Part shown: positions 42,801-52,519 of the stretch, piece after piece
Layout of the letters: each line of letters starts with the position of its first letter
Position numbering within the stretch: the stretch's first letter is position 1
Source: Dorea sp. D27
Lineage (GTDB): Bacteria > Bacillota > Clostridia > Lachnospirales > Lachnospiraceae
Length of the DNA stretch: 64,000 bases
Assembly: GCF_001185345.1 (NCBI RefSeq)
Contig: NZ_KQ236743.1
Span: forward strand, 714,074-778,073
Reading direction: 5' to 3'
Notes under the pieces: generated by a model
Seen by the model: only the letters and a program-made list of their open reading frames with translations
Told to the model about the DNA's origin: nothing
Database searches by the model: none
Position numbers and translations under genes: made by a program

Positions 42801-44257
42801 TGGCCGGCATAGGATTTGAATTAAAGAAGATATACAGGAAAGAAAGCATATCGAGAGGGATGATTGGAATTGTCTACAGCTCTGTCGTTACCGTCGGGCC
42901 GATGCTTATGGTCATAGCAGCCATCCTGCTGTTATATCTGTTCCTCGAAATGACGAAGGTGTCTTATGCGGACAGGGAACTTCTTTCCTCCACAATATTA
43001 TACACCTTTATATTTTCTGTCATACTGACTTCTCCGTTTAATGTAGTCTTTTCGAGATATCTGGCAGATAAGTTTTACACGGAAGAATATTCGAATATAC
43101 TGGCCTCTTACTATACGGGGAACTCTCTCTGCTGTATACTGGCGACGGTTCTGTTTCTTCCTGTCGGGTGGAGCCTGAGGGTGAGGGGCAGTATTGACCT
43201 GCCTTTTATTCTGGCGGCTTACATACAATGGATATCTCTTGTCATCCTGTTTTTTGCAATTACGTACCTTCACGCTACGAAGGATTATAAGATTATCGCA
43301 TTGTTTTTCTTCATCGGGATGGCAGCCTGCATCGTGACGGCTCTGGCCTTCTATAATATCGGAGGGAGGGATGCGGTACACTCTATCATTTACGGCCTGG
43401 CAGCAGGCTTCTTTCTGATAGCCGTACTGGATTTCTCATATATTAAAAGATACTTCCGAAGCGTTTCAAAAGAGTATGGAGAGTGCCTGCCCTATCTTCT
43501 CCTGTTTAAGAAGCTTCTTGCGGCAAATCTTCTTTACATCCTGGGGCTTTATGTCCATAACTTCATATTCTGGACGGTACCAAGCCGTCTGCATGTAGCC
43601 GCTACCTTCTACAGCCACCAGGCGTATGATATGGCTTCGTGCCTTGCGATGTTTACGAACATTTCTGTCATGGTATCTTTTATGGTCGTTGTAGAGACGC
43701 GGTTCCATAATGCTTATAAAGAATACATGGAAGGGGTAATCGGTGGCACTTATAAGATGATAGTGAAAGCGAGAAAGAAGCTGTTCAGGACGCTGTCCCA
43801 ACAGATCATACAGGTATTCGGCACCCAGGCAGCGATAACTTCAGTCATATTCTTGTTCCTTATCCTGTTCGGTACGAAGATAGGATTCGATGGTGTCACG
43901 ATGGCCATATATCCGGTATTGACAGTATCTTTCCTTGGAATATTCATGATGTACGGCAACATCATCTATCTGTATTATTTTGCAGATATGACGGGTGCTG
44001 TGGTGACAGGAGCGCTATTCTTTACGGTGACGCTGGCCGGCAGCCTCTTTTCAAGGACATGGCCGATACCGTTCTGGGGTGGAGGGGTGTTCCTCGGAAT
44101 GCTGGCTGGCTGGACATTCAGCTTTTTCAGAATCCGGTGGATTGAACGCAACCTGGATACGTTTATATTTTGTGATTATAAGGTGATAGACACGATGAAA
44201 TCATCGAGCAAAGGTAAAGTTATCTATCGAAAGAAGGAGAACAATGCAGCCAGATAG
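42800..44257 (+). CDS. pelG: PelG-like polysaccharide transporter
   Basis: 485-residue membrane protein with 12 predicted helices in the MOP superfamily. It begins MAGIGFELKKIYRKESISRG and continues YSSVVTVGPMLMV, the recognisable PelG start. PelG forms the membrane translocation path and works with PelD, PelE and PelF. GTG start overlaps the pelF stop by one base, so the two are coupled. Confidence 0.92.
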   Translation: MAGIGFELKKIYRKESISRGMIGIVYSSVVTVGPMLMVIAAILLLYLFLEMTKVSYADRELLSSTILYTFIFSVILTSPFNVVFSRYLADKFYTEEYSNILASYYTGNSLCCILATVLFLPVGWSLRVRGSIDLPFILAAYIQWISLVILFFAITYLHATKDYKIIALFFFIGMAACIVTALAFYNIGGRDAVHSIIYGLAAGFFLIAVLDFSYIKRYFRSVSKEYGECLPYLLLFKKLLAANLLYILGLYVHNFIFWTVPSRLHVAATFYSHQAYDMASCLAMFTNISVMVSFMVVVETRFHNAYKEYMEGVIGGTYKMIVKARKKLFRTLSQQIIQVFGTQAAITSVIFLFLILFGTKIGFDGVTMAIYPVLTVSFLGIFMMYGNIIYLYYFADMTGAVVTGALFFTVTLAGSLFSRTWPIPFWGGGVFLGMLAGWTFSFFRIRWIERNLDTFIFCDYKVIDTMKSSSKGKVIYRKKENNAAR

Positions 44258-45725
44258 CAGCAGAAGGTTACTTCAGTGGAATATCATCGTCAGCATGATG
44301 AGCCAGATAGCGTCTCTTATCATAAATCTGATTTCGAAGCGGGTAATCTGCATCTATCTGGATTTGGAATATCTGGGGCTGCAGAGCCTGTATTCTAATT
44401 TCTGCGATGTGCTGTCGTTTGCTTTCTTCGGCGCGGGTACTGCCATGCTGTTCAGCTTTTACGGGCCAATGGCAAAAGGTGACAAGGAGCAGCTTGCAGC
44501 TACATACAGATATTATGACAATATTTACAGGAAGCTGACGTGGATTTTCTCCGGCATCGGCGTACTGACGACGTTGCCGGCCGTATTCTCTGTCAATGCA
44601 TCGATCAGTGACAGTGAGGTAGCTGTCACCTTCGTGACATTTATGCTTTCCATCGTCCTTTACAACCGGCATATGGTCAGAAATTATTATATTCAGGCAG
44701 ACCAGAGAAGGTACTTTGTGGCCGCCGTCACAGGTATGGTGGATGCTTTGGCGCTTGCTGCTGAGATTCTGGTGCTCAAGCTTTTAAAAAGTTATGAGGC
44801 GTTCGTTATCTGCATCCTTCTGAAAAATCTGTTCACCAACTATATATTCGGCTGCTATCTGAAATCTCGTTACAGCTATCTCTTCACACGAGTCCCGCAA
44901 TTAGAAAAGGCGGAGAAAGACAGTATTAAGGCCAATGTTACAGATATGGTGATGTACCGGTTTGGAAAGGTGCTCATAAGCAATACGGACAATATATTCA
45001 TATCCAGGTTTATCAACACGGCCATGGTCGGAATCTATTCCAACTACCAGTTTATCATTGCAGGCATCACAAGCCTTGTTTCAGCTTTCTATGAAGCCGT
45101 CACGGCAAGAATCGGTCAGATGCTCTCGGTGAAAGACAAGGAAGACCAGTATGCGGAATTTAGGTTCTATTCCTTTTTGAATTCCTGGATGGCCGGGGCT
45201 TCAATCGTGTGTTTCTTTTATCTCGTGCAGGATTTTCTGAAGATATGGATGGGAGCCGTGGCCCGGCTTGACCAAAAGATTATCATCATCATTATCGTCA
45301 ACTATTATCTTGAGACGTGCAGGTTTGCAACGAAGATGTACCGGGAGAGTGCGGGCCTTTTCCGCAATATCAAACGGATGATACTTATAAAAGGTATTCT
45401 TAATATCGTTCTGTCCTTTTTCATGGGAAAGTTCTGGGGACTGGAAGGAATTCTGCTTGCGACAGCGGTTTCCTCTGCCGTAACATTATTCTGGTATGAG
45501 CCGCTTGTAGTGTATAGATATTTTAAGAAAAGCTTTGTGAACGAGCTGTATTATCAGGCGGCTGCCGTCATACAGATGGCCTGTTCTTTTGTGACGGCCG
45601 GTTTGGCGGCCGGACACCTCTCTGGCAACGGGCCGGCAGGCTTTCTCCTGAAAGCGGCTGTGTGCGGAGTGTCAGCAAATGTATGCTATGTACTGTCTTA
45701 CCTGTATGTAAAAAAGAAACTGTAA
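44244..45725 (+). CDS. Polysaccharide flippase, Wzx/MOP family
   Basis: 493-residue protein with about 12-14 membrane helices. Features include the N-terminal NIIVSMMSQIASLIINLISKRV and the inner ISNTDNIFISRFINTAMVGIYSN, with the D-N-I-F-I-S pattern common in Wzx. It is a second MOP carrier beside PelG, suggesting that lipid-linked repeat units are made as well as a synthase-type polymer. It overlaps pelG by 14 bases. Confidence 0.85.
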   Translation: MQPDSSRRLLQWNIIVSMMSQIASLIINLISKRVICIYLDLEYLGLQSLYSNFCDVLSFAFFGAGTAMLFSFYGPMAKGDKEQLAATYRYYDNIYRKLTWIFSGIGVLTTLPAVFSVNASISDSEVAVTFVTFMLSIVLYNRHMVRNYYIQADQRRYFVAAVTGMVDALALAAEILVLKLLKSYEAFVICILLKNLFTNYIFGCYLKSRYSYLFTRVPQLEKAEKDSIKANVTDMVMYRFGKVLISNTDNIFISRFINTAMVGIYSNYQFIIAGITSLVSAFYEAVTARIGQMLSVKDKEDQYAEFRFYSFLNSWMAGASIVCFFYLVQDFLKIWMGAVARLDQKIIIIIIVNYYLETCRFATKMYRESAGLFRNIKRMILIKGILNIVLSFFMGKFWGLEGILLATAVSSAVTLFWYEPLVVYRYFKKSFVNELYYQAAAVIQMACSFVTAGLAAGHLSGNGPAGFLLKAAVCGVSANVCYVLSYLYVKKKL

Positions 45726-45741
45726 AGACGGAGGTGAGTTT

Positions 45742-46806
45742 ATGGAAATCAGCTTTATCATCCCCGTATATAATGGTGAACGGTGTATAGGGGAATGTAT
45801 CGGCGAGATTCAAAAATGGGATAAAAAGGAAGAGATAGAGATAATTGTAATTGATGACGGGTCAGACGACGGGACGTGGGATGTGCTGAACCGGGCTGCA
45901 GAAAATGACGGCAGGATTAAAGTGATACGTATAACGAACAGTGGACAGGGCGTGGCCAGAAATCTCGGTTTTCATGCGGCATCGGGCAAGTATGTGTATT
46001 ATGCCGATGCCGACGACCGGGCGAACACGGAAGCAATCTATAAGCTTTATATGAAGGCGGAGGAGATGCAGGCGGATGTGGCGATGGGAGGCTACTATCG
46101 GATTGGAAACGGAAAGGCAGTGCGGGTACATATGCCTGAAAACGGGTTTGTCAGGCGGACAGGAAAGCCGGAAGATGTAGAAAGGTATCACCGCATCAAG
46201 ACGGAGAGTGCTTTTGGGTATGTATGGAACAAGCTGTACCGCAAGAGCTTTTTGTCAGAGCATAATCTTTATATGGATGACGTTAAGAAATTGAATATGG
46301 AGGACTTTCTATTTAATCTGAAAGTATGGAGCAAGGCGCCTTCATTTTATTGCACCGATTATCCTGTCTATTCTTACATGACGGATCATATTTCTACAAC
46401 GAGAAATGCTGATCCGGAAATACATATAAAAAGCGCAGCTATGCTCACCGAGCTTTTCTCCTATCTGGAAAAGGAACGTGTGATGGAAGAGAATCTGGAC
46501 ATAGTCATCCCGTTGATTGCGCGAATGTTCTGCTGGTCGCTGATCAAGAATATTCCGTATGAAGGGAGAGAGATGGAACAACTGAGACGAAGGGCCATCG
46601 CCTTTGCAGGGACCCTGGAAATACGGTCGGCGGCAGGAACCCCCGGTGCTTCAAAGCATCTGCAGAGGCTTCCCTCGCTGCCACAGCGGATATTCTACCG
46701 GTTCTGCCTCCGTGCATTAAGGCGGGGGAAGGTAGGAGGGGTGTGTATGATGTTCTATCTTCTATACCCGGTAATGAGACGATATGTTGATACGGTACTG
46801 AAGTAA
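45742..46806 (+). CDS. Family 2 glycosyltransferase
   Basis: 354-residue GT2/GT-A enzyme with ISFIIPVYNGERCIGECI, VIDDGSDDGTWDV, QGVARNLGFHAASGKYVYYADADD and the catalytic region after FGYVWNKLYRKSF. It lacks membrane helices. It likely adds a sugar to the growing repeat; donor and acceptor unknown. The ATG follows GGAGGTGAG. Confidence 0.92.
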   Translation: MEISFIIPVYNGERCIGECIGEIQKWDKKEEIEIIVIDDGSDDGTWDVLNRAAENDGRIKVIRITNSGQGVARNLGFHAASGKYVYYADADDRANTEAIYKLYMKAEEMQADVAMGGYYRIGNGKAVRVHMPENGFVRRTGKPEDVERYHRIKTESAFGYVWNKLYRKSFLSEHNLYMDDVKKLNMEDFLFNLKVWSKAPSFYCTDYPVYSYMTDHISTTRNADPEIHIKSAAMLTELFSYLEKERVMEENLDIVIPLIARMFCWSLIKNIPYEGREMEQLRRRAIAFAGTLEIRSAAGTPGASKHLQRLPSLPQRIFYRFCLRALRRGKVGGVCMMFYLLYPVMRRYVDTVLK

Positions 46807-46819
46807 AGGAGCGAACGCG

Positions 46820-47806
46820 ATGATTAGTGTTATCATCCCTGTATATAATGTGGAACGATATGTTGAAAAGTGCATCTGCTCTGTTCTTGGGCAGACATAT
46901 CGGGATTTTGAGCTTATTCTGGTAGACGATGGCTCTGAAGACAGTAGCGGGCATATCTGTGATAGCTACGAGAAAAAGGACAGCAGGGTACGTGTGATCC
47001 ATCGGGAAAACGGAGGGCTGTCTGCTGCGAGGAATACAGGTCTTGCCGCAGCAAAGGGAGAATACATAACGTATATCGACAGCGATGACAGCGTGGAGGC
47101 GGGCTATCTGGAAGAGCTGCTTGGCAATGCCCTCAGGTATGATGCGGATGTGTCAGTGTGCGCCTATCGGCCTGTGTGGGAAGGGAAGCCACGTATGCAG
47201 AGACCGTTGAAAGAGAATCCGGATGTGCAGGTATGTACGGGAAGAGAAGCGGTCTGGAAAATTGTAGCTGAGAATGACAGGAAGATGATTACGGCCTGGG
47301 GAAAGCTGTATCCGTGTCGGATGAAGCCTCTTCTCACGTATCCGGAAGGAAGGCTGCATGAAGATGAATTTATCACATATCGTATACTCTATACTGCGGA
47401 CACGGTTGCCGTGTCTCAGCGTCCATTGTACTGCTATTTGCAGCGTGGAAGCAGTATCATGAACAGCGGTTACAGTGAGAGGCGGCTCGACAAGATTGCG
47501 GCCCTTGAAGAGGCGGTGGCATATTTTGACAAGGCGGGGGATGAGGAGATGACAAGGTACGCGCGGAAACGGTATCTTCTCCAGCTCTCAATTGCGTGTT
47601 ACAAAGTATCGGCTTTCATGCCGGAGGATACGAAGCTGGCCGGCCGATTGCAGAAGGAATGGCACACCTGCTACAAGAAGTATTGGAACAGCATCAAGGG
47701 CATATCCGGCGTAACCGACAGAGCCGCAGTCAGGATATATGCCGCCTCACCTATGGCATATAGGCTTGCCGCGCGCGTGTATGAAAAAATATATAGAAAG
47801 GTGTGA
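46820..47806 (+). CDS. Family 2 glycosyltransferase
   Basis: 328-residue GT2 enzyme with ISVIIPVYNVERYVEKCICS, VDDGSEDSSGHIC, GGLSAARNTGLAAAKGEYI and DSDDSVE (metal site). It is typical of capsule and EPS enzymes. Different enough from its neighbour to add a different linkage. The downstream gene begins 2 bases after its stop. Confidence 0.93.
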   Translation: MISVIIPVYNVERYVEKCICSVLGQTYRDFELILVDDGSEDSSGHICDSYEKKDSRVRVIHRENGGLSAARNTGLAAAKGEYITYIDSDDSVEAGYLEELLGNALRYDADVSVCAYRPVWEGKPRMQRPLKENPDVQVCTGREAVWKIVAENDRKMITAWGKLYPCRMKPLLTYPEGRLHEDEFITYRILYTADTVAVSQRPLYCYLQRGSSIMNSGYSERRLDKIAALEEAVAYFDKAGDEEMTRYARKRYLLQLSIACYKVSAFMPEDTKLAGRLQKEWHTCYKKYWNSIKGISGVTDRAAVRIYAASPMAYRLAARVYEKIYRKV

Positions 47807-47808
47807 AG

Positions 47809-49140
47809 ATGCTGGTGAAAAGGTCTGATACGAAAAGTCGAAGAAGACGCATATGGACGACGGCATTTATTCTTATATTGACTGCAGGTGCTTTCGTGCT
47901 GAAAAAGTATAATGCGGGACTTAGCTACACTTATACAGAGAGCAGGGACATGGTGGAGAATCCTTATCAAGGTTCCTATTTCCAGTGGAGTACGAAAGAC
48001 GCGGAAGGAATCTATGACGTAATAAGCAGGAACCCGGGCTGCCGTCTGGTTCTGCTGACGTATAACCTGGATGATGAAAGAGATAGGAAGGCCATACGTG
48101 AGGACAAGCTGAAGGAACTTTCCCGTGCGCTTAACATAGCAGAGGATCTTGGTCTGTCAGTCATATTCCGCGGAGCGTATGACTTTGCAGGAGAATATAA
48201 AGATCCAGAATTTGAGATTATGCTGGCGCATATCCGGCAGACAGGAACGGTGCTGAACATGCATAAAAGCTGTCTTGCGGGGGTCCAGGCCGGCATGATA
48301 GGCGCATTCGGAGAGTGGACGCAGAGCAGATATATGGAAGAGAAGAAGTATCGCATGGAGGTAGTGGAGGCGTGGATGGAGGTGCTGGATCCAGTAGTCC
48401 CAATATCCGTCCGGAGGCAGAAATTCATCCGGGAAGCGGAAGAATGGGGACTTGAAACAGACAGAATCGGGGTGTACAATGACGGGCTGTTTTCCAGTGA
48501 CAGCGATCTCGGGACATACAGGGAAGACTATGACAGGAAGGATGACCTGGCCTGGACGTCGAAAAATATGAAAGTACCGTTTAACGGTGGTGAGATGCCG
48601 TTTGTGAGTGAATTTACACAGATTGACAACGTTGTAAAAGAAGCCCGCCAGCTGAATCTTTCTTATCTCAATCAGGAGTATAATCATGAAGTATGGGAGC
48701 TGTGGGAGAAGCAACGATATGAAGGCATGGCAGGGGATGAATATGTTAAGATGTATCTCGGATGCCGTCCGTGGGTGAAGACGGTGAAAACGGACAGACA
48801 CCTGCAGCAAAGAGATACTGTAAGTATAAAAATAGATTTGAGAAACAGCGGATTTGCCATGATGAGCCCAGAGTATCATGTGTATGTTGTCCTTAAGTGC
48901 GGCGGGAAGACGGCAAGGGCAGAAGCAGAAGGTGCTATGGAGAATAAAGAGAGAGGGACATTCTCTGTGAAAGCATCCAATCCTTTTGCGGGAGCTGATG
49001 CTGAAAAGTACGGTATATCTGTTGGGATTCAGATTTCACGGGATAAGGAAGATGAGATAGAGGAATCTTATTGTCTCAGACTTGCAAATAAAGGAACGAT
49101 ATACGAGGATGGGGTTAACTATCTGCTGACACAGCGCTGA
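47809..49140 (+). CDS. DUF4874/DUF4832 extracytoplasmic protein
   Basis: 443-residue protein with an N-terminal membrane anchor (about 13-32). A TIM-barrel-like domain follows (MVENPYQGSYFQW; LVLLTYNLDD; GLSVIFRGAYDFAG; GMIGAFGEW), matching DUF4874 then DUF4832, with a C-terminal beta-sandwich (IKIDLRNSGFAMMSPEYHVYVV). The fold resembles glycoside hydrolases, so it may trim or cleave the polysaccharide outside the cell, much as PelA does in Pel loci. Start moved to ATG 47809 because AAAGG lies 7 bases upstream of it. Confidence 0.8.
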   Translation: MLVKRSDTKSRRRRIWTTAFILILTAGAFVLKKYNAGLSYTYTESRDMVENPYQGSYFQWSTKDAEGIYDVISRNPGCRLVLLTYNLDDERDRKAIREDKLKELSRALNIAEDLGLSVIFRGAYDFAGEYKDPEFEIMLAHIRQTGTVLNMHKSCLAGVQAGMIGAFGEWTQSRYMEEKKYRMEVVEAWMEVLDPVVPISVRRQKFIREAEEWGLETDRIGVYNDGLFSSDSDLGTYREDYDRKDDLAWTSKNMKVPFNGGEMPFVSEFTQIDNVVKEARQLNLSYLNQEYNHEVWELWEKQRYEGMAGDEYVKMYLGCRPWVKTVKTDRHLQQRDTVSIKIDLRNSGFAMMSPEYHVYVVLKCGGKTARAEAEGAMENKERGTFSVKASNPFAGADAEKYGISVGIQISRDKEDEIEESYCLRLANKGTIYEDGVNYLLTQR

Positions 49141-49171
49141 TATGCTGGTGAACATATGAAGGGTATAAAAG

Positions 49172-50335
49172 ATGAGTATTTTCTTAAAACGGAGCTGGCT
49201 GCAGAAGGCTTATGGCGCATGCTGCGAGATTGCCTTCATTTGGCTGGCCGTGCTTCCGAAGAAAAAGAACAGGATAGTATTTGACAATTTCGGAGGGCGC
49301 GGCTTCGGCTGCGATCCGAAGTATATTGCACTGGAGCTGCTGAGGAGAAGGTCAGACCTGGATCTTGTATGGCTGAGCCGCGATATGAAGGCAGAACTTC
49401 CTCCGGGAGTGCGGCCGGTGAAATATGGTGGTGCCAGAGCGCTGTTTGAACTGGCCACGGCCGGCGTATGGGTAGATAATTTCAAAAGTGCCTTACGCAT
49501 ACCGAAGAAAAGAGGTCAGTATTATATTCAGACGTGGCACTCATCCCTTGGACTTAAGAAGAATGAAAGAGACGCAGTACAGCTTGACAGCTCATATGTG
49601 AGAAGAGCGAAACGGGACGCTGCCGCCACGGATCTTATGTATGCCAACAATACGTTCAGGGAAGAGAAGTACCGGAACAGTTACTGGTATGACGGGAAGG
49701 TAATCCGATGCGGCCATCCAAGAAATGGGATTCTGGTACATCCGTCTACACTGGTCAATAATAAAGTGAGAGAGCGCTATCATCTGCCGGATGATGTGAA
49801 AATATTACTCTATGCCCCCACATTCCGGTCGAGGGCCGGCATAGAAGCATACCGATTCATTGCCGGATCCTGCCTTGCGGCATGTGAAGAAAGGTTCGGA
49901 GGGAAGCATGTCTGCTTCCTGCGGCTGCATCCTAACGTGGCAGGACGGGAACAAGAGATAATCGGTTCGGATAATTTGGTTCCGGTGACAGATTACCCGG
50001 ATATGCAGGAACTGATGGCAGCGGCCGATGTGCTCGTCACTGACTATTCAGGCAGCATGTTTGAATTTATGCTGACCGGAAAACCGGTATTTCTGCTGGC
50101 AAAGGATCTTCAAGAATATCTAGCCGAGGAAAGAGAACTGTATTTTGCCTTTGAAGATCTCCCCTTTCCCATGGCACAGAACGAAAAGGAGCTTGCCGCC
50201 CTGATATCATCTTTCGATTCCGAAGAATACGGGGAAAAATGCAGAACCTTCATGGATGCCATCGGTATGAAAGATGATGGACGCGGGGCGGAGGTGATAG
50301 CGGATGTCATTCTGGAGAAAATGGGTCTTTTGTGA
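49172..50335 (+). CDS. CDP-glycerol glycerophosphotransferase (TagB/TagF-like)
   Basis: 387-residue enzyme of the TagB/TagF family that transfers glycerol phosphate (or a related polyol phosphate) from a CDP donor. Family motifs: YIQTWHSSLGLKKNERD, ILLYAPTFRS, RLHPN and the end motif DVLVTDYSGSMFEFMLTGKPV, here read through VLVTDYSGSMFEF. The N-terminus has a weak hydrophobic stretch for membrane association. As the last gene of the operon it suggests that the exported glycan is decorated with glycerol phosphate. Confidence 0.92.
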   Translation: MSIFLKRSWLQKAYGACCEIAFIWLAVLPKKKNRIVFDNFGGRGFGCDPKYIALELLRRRSDLDLVWLSRDMKAELPPGVRPVKYGGARALFELATAGVWVDNFKSALRIPKKRGQYYIQTWHSSLGLKKNERDAVQLDSSYVRRAKRDAAATDLMYANNTFREEKYRNSYWYDGKVIRCGHPRNGILVHPSTLVNNKVRERYHLPDDVKILLYAPTFRSRAGIEAYRFIAGSCLAACEERFGGKHVCFLRLHPNVAGREQEIIGSDNLVPVTDYPDMQELMAAADVLVTDYSGSMFEFMLTGKPVFLLAKDLQEYLAEERELYFAFEDLPFPMAQNEKELAALISSFDSEEYGEKCRTFMDAIGMKDDGRGAEVIADVILEKMGLL

Positions 50336-50460
50336 CACTCTCCGGCAAAAGCTATTAAAAATGGAAGGAATTCTATATTACTTATAGGAATTATCGCGGT
50401 GAACATCGTTCCTTTCATACGATATATAGTACAACATTGTACAGCCTATACAAAATATAC

Positions 50461-50499
50461 AAAGACTCTGAAGGCGGAACTTATCTTCGGGGTCTTTTT
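50461..50499 (+). terminator. Intrinsic terminator of the exopolysaccharide operon
   Basis: AAAGACTCTGAAG (50461-50473 region) pairs with CTTCGGGGTCTTT (50485-50497), followed by T residues. Confidence 0.75.
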
Positions 50500-50595
50500 G
50501 CTTTGCCGCAGGAAGGAAATAACCGCGGAAATTGTGCGATAAAATCGTTAGTTATTTATTTAACAAATTGAAAAATGAAGAATAATCTTTATTAT

Positions 50596-50712
50596 TTCGT
50601 CATTATGACGAATTGAATGTCAATTTTATAACGATAGTTGCTATTTTCTACAAATTCATGTACAATGTTTTTAGGTGATGCAGGGGGCGGTCGACATGAG
50701 TTGTCGACACCT
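50596..50712 (+). promoter_or_regulatory. agcS promoter region with palindrome and leader hairpin
   Basis: A 17-base palindrome TTCGTCAT-T-ATGACGAA lies at 50596-50612. A SigmaA promoter follows: TTGCTA (50638-50643), 17-base spacer, TACAAT (50661-50666). In the leader, GTCGACA-N5-TGTCGAC (near 50690-50708) is followed by a T-rich run, like a small attenuator. No glycine riboswitch is seen. Confidence 0.6.
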
Positions 50713-50785
50713 GTTTGTTTTTATCGTAGTACTATTTTTATCAGAAAGTGCATAGTAAATCAAAGGAAAGAGAAGGGGGAATAAT

Positions 50786-52171
50786 ATGTTTGATGCAATT
50801 AATTCTTTCGTAACAACCATTAATGGATGGGTATGGGGCTGGTTCATGATTATCCTGCTGTTTGGTACCCATGTGTTTATGACGATACGTACAGGATTTA
50901 TCCAGAGAAAGACACTCTCGAAGGGTATTAAGCTGTCCGTAACAAAAGACCCGGAAGCAGAAGGTGAGGTATCACAGTTCGGAGCCCTTACAACCGCGCT
51001 GGCGGCTACCATCGGTACCGGTAATATCATCGGTGTGGGTACGGCCATAGCAATCGGAGGACCTGGAGCAGTGTTGTGGTGCTGGCTCATCGGCGTATTC
51101 GGAATTGCGACGAAGTATTCAGAATCCTTAATCGCAGTTAAGTACAGAGTTAAGACAGAGGACGGCCGTATGCAGGGTGGTGCCATGTGGGCTCTGGAAC
51201 GGGGACTTAACATGAAGTGGCTCGGTGTTACATTTGCAGTGCTTGCAGGATTCGCTTCCTTCGGTATCGGCTGTGCGACACAGGTTAATGCAATCGCAAC
51301 CGTATGTAACGAGAACCTTGGCCTTCCGAAGTGGCCAATCGGTATCGTAGTTGCAGTCCTTACCGGAATCGTTATCTTTGGTGGTATCAAATCTATCGCA
51401 AGAGTATGTGAGAAGCTGGTTCCTTTCATGGCTATCTTCTATGTAATCGGATGTATTATTATCTTAGGTATGAACTATGACTTCATCATCCCGGCACTGG
51501 CAACAATCGGCAGACTTGCCTTTACACCAGGTTCCGCAGCAGGCGGCCTTGTGGGCGGCGGTCTCATGATTGCCATGAAGATGGGTGCTGCAAGGGGATT
51601 GTTCTCTAACGAATCTGGTATGGGTTCTGCTCCTATCGCGGCGGCAGCAGCTCAGACGAGAAATCCGGTTCGTCAGGCGCTCGTATCTTCCACAGGTACA
51701 TTCTGGGATACGGTAGTTGTATGTGCGATGACAGGTCTTGTACTTGTTACGACTATCATGAAGAATCCGTCTATCAATGCTGACCAGATTGAAAACGGCG
51801 GTGTTCTTACATCCATGGCATTTAGCCAGATTCCGTACCTCGGACCAATTATTCTGACACTTGGCATTATCTCATTTGCCTACTCTACGATTCTTGGATG
51901 GGCTTATTACGGAGAGCGTTGTGTGGAATATTTTGCAGGCAGTAAGGTAATGTTCGTATATCGTATCCTTTATCTTCTGGTTGCAGCCATTGCACCAATT
52001 ATAGCTCTTGACCTCGTATGGCTGATTGCCGATACGCTGAATGCGCTGATGGCAATACCAAACCTTGTTGCCGTACTGTTATTGTCCAATGTAATCGTAA
52101 AAGAGACGAAGAAGTACATAAACGACCTCGATGCAAAAGACGATACGCCGGTACCGGTTATCAAAGACTAA
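50786..52171 (+). CDS. AgcS family sodium/alanine(glycine) symporter
   Basis: 461-residue sodium:amino-acid symporter (AGCS family) with about 11 helices. Conserved features: GALTTALAATIGTGNIIGVGTAI, GGPGAVLWCWLIG, GLFSNESGMGSAPIAAAAA and ILGWAYYGERC. It takes up alanine, glycine or related small amino acids with Na+. Codon use is more T-rich and 'optimised' than neighbouring genes, which suggests high expression. It is a single gene with its own promoter. Confidence 0.94.
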   Translation: MFDAINSFVTTINGWVWGWFMIILLFGTHVFMTIRTGFIQRKTLSKGIKLSVTKDPEAEGEVSQFGALTTALAATIGTGNIIGVGTAIAIGGPGAVLWCWLIGVFGIATKYSESLIAVKYRVKTEDGRMQGGAMWALERGLNMKWLGVTFAVLAGFASFGIGCATQVNAIATVCNENLGLPKWPIGIVVAVLTGIVIFGGIKSIARVCEKLVPFMAIFYVIGCIIILGMNYDFIIPALATIGRLAFTPGSAAGGLVGGGLMIAMKMGAARGLFSNESGMGSAPIAAAAAQTRNPVRQALVSSTGTFWDTVVVCAMTGLVLVTTIMKNPSINADQIENGGVLTSMAFSQIPYLGPIILTLGIISFAYSTILGWAYYGERCVEYFAGSKVMFVYRILYLLVAAIAPIIALDLVWLIADTLNALMAIPNLVAVLLLSNVIVKETKKYINDLDAKDDTPVPVIKD

Positions 52172-52190
52172 AAATATTTTCAAATTTGAC

Positions 52191-52506
52191 TTGACAAATG
52201 CACTTTGGTGAATTAAAGTATATGTTGTAAATAAGAAAAACCGTTGAGAAAGAAGAGTAGATTATCTTGCGACATCCAAGAGAGCGGCAGGTGGTGTGAT
52301 TGCCGTATGAAGGAGATAGTTGAATGGACTTTCGAGGGCGGCCTGAAATCATATGAGAGTATGGCCTGTCGGGAACCGAACCCGTTATCAATCAGGAGTG
52401 TATGTTAGTACATGAGAAAAGTGGACGATTCGTCAATTTGAGTGGTACCGCGATAATAAGAGTCAATTATTACCGCCTCAAACCTAAAGGTTTGGGGCGG
52501 TTTTTT
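52191..52506 (+). promoter_or_regulatory. T-box leader with predicted Trp specifier codon
   Basis: tRNA-sensing riboswitch. Promoter TTGACA at 52191-52196 with a weak -10 at about 52214. Stem I shows AGTA at 52256-52259 (loop-E partner) and the apical GGTGGTGTGA. The specifier context GAA-TGG-A followed by CTTTC places the specifier TGG (Trp) at 52325-52327. The T-box core TGGTACCGCG at 52443-52452 pairs with uncharged tRNA ends. The terminator has 12-base arms 52473-52484 and 52489-52500 and six T residues. Uncharged tRNA-Trp should permit read-through into the ABC transporter genes. Confidence 0.93.
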
Positions 52507-52519
52507 GCGCGTGGTAGAG

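Noticed and set aside
50640..50785. Possible glycine riboswitch before the AgcS symporter
   Set aside because: AgcS genes often follow one, but the leader is too short and lacks the conserved tandem aptamer cores.
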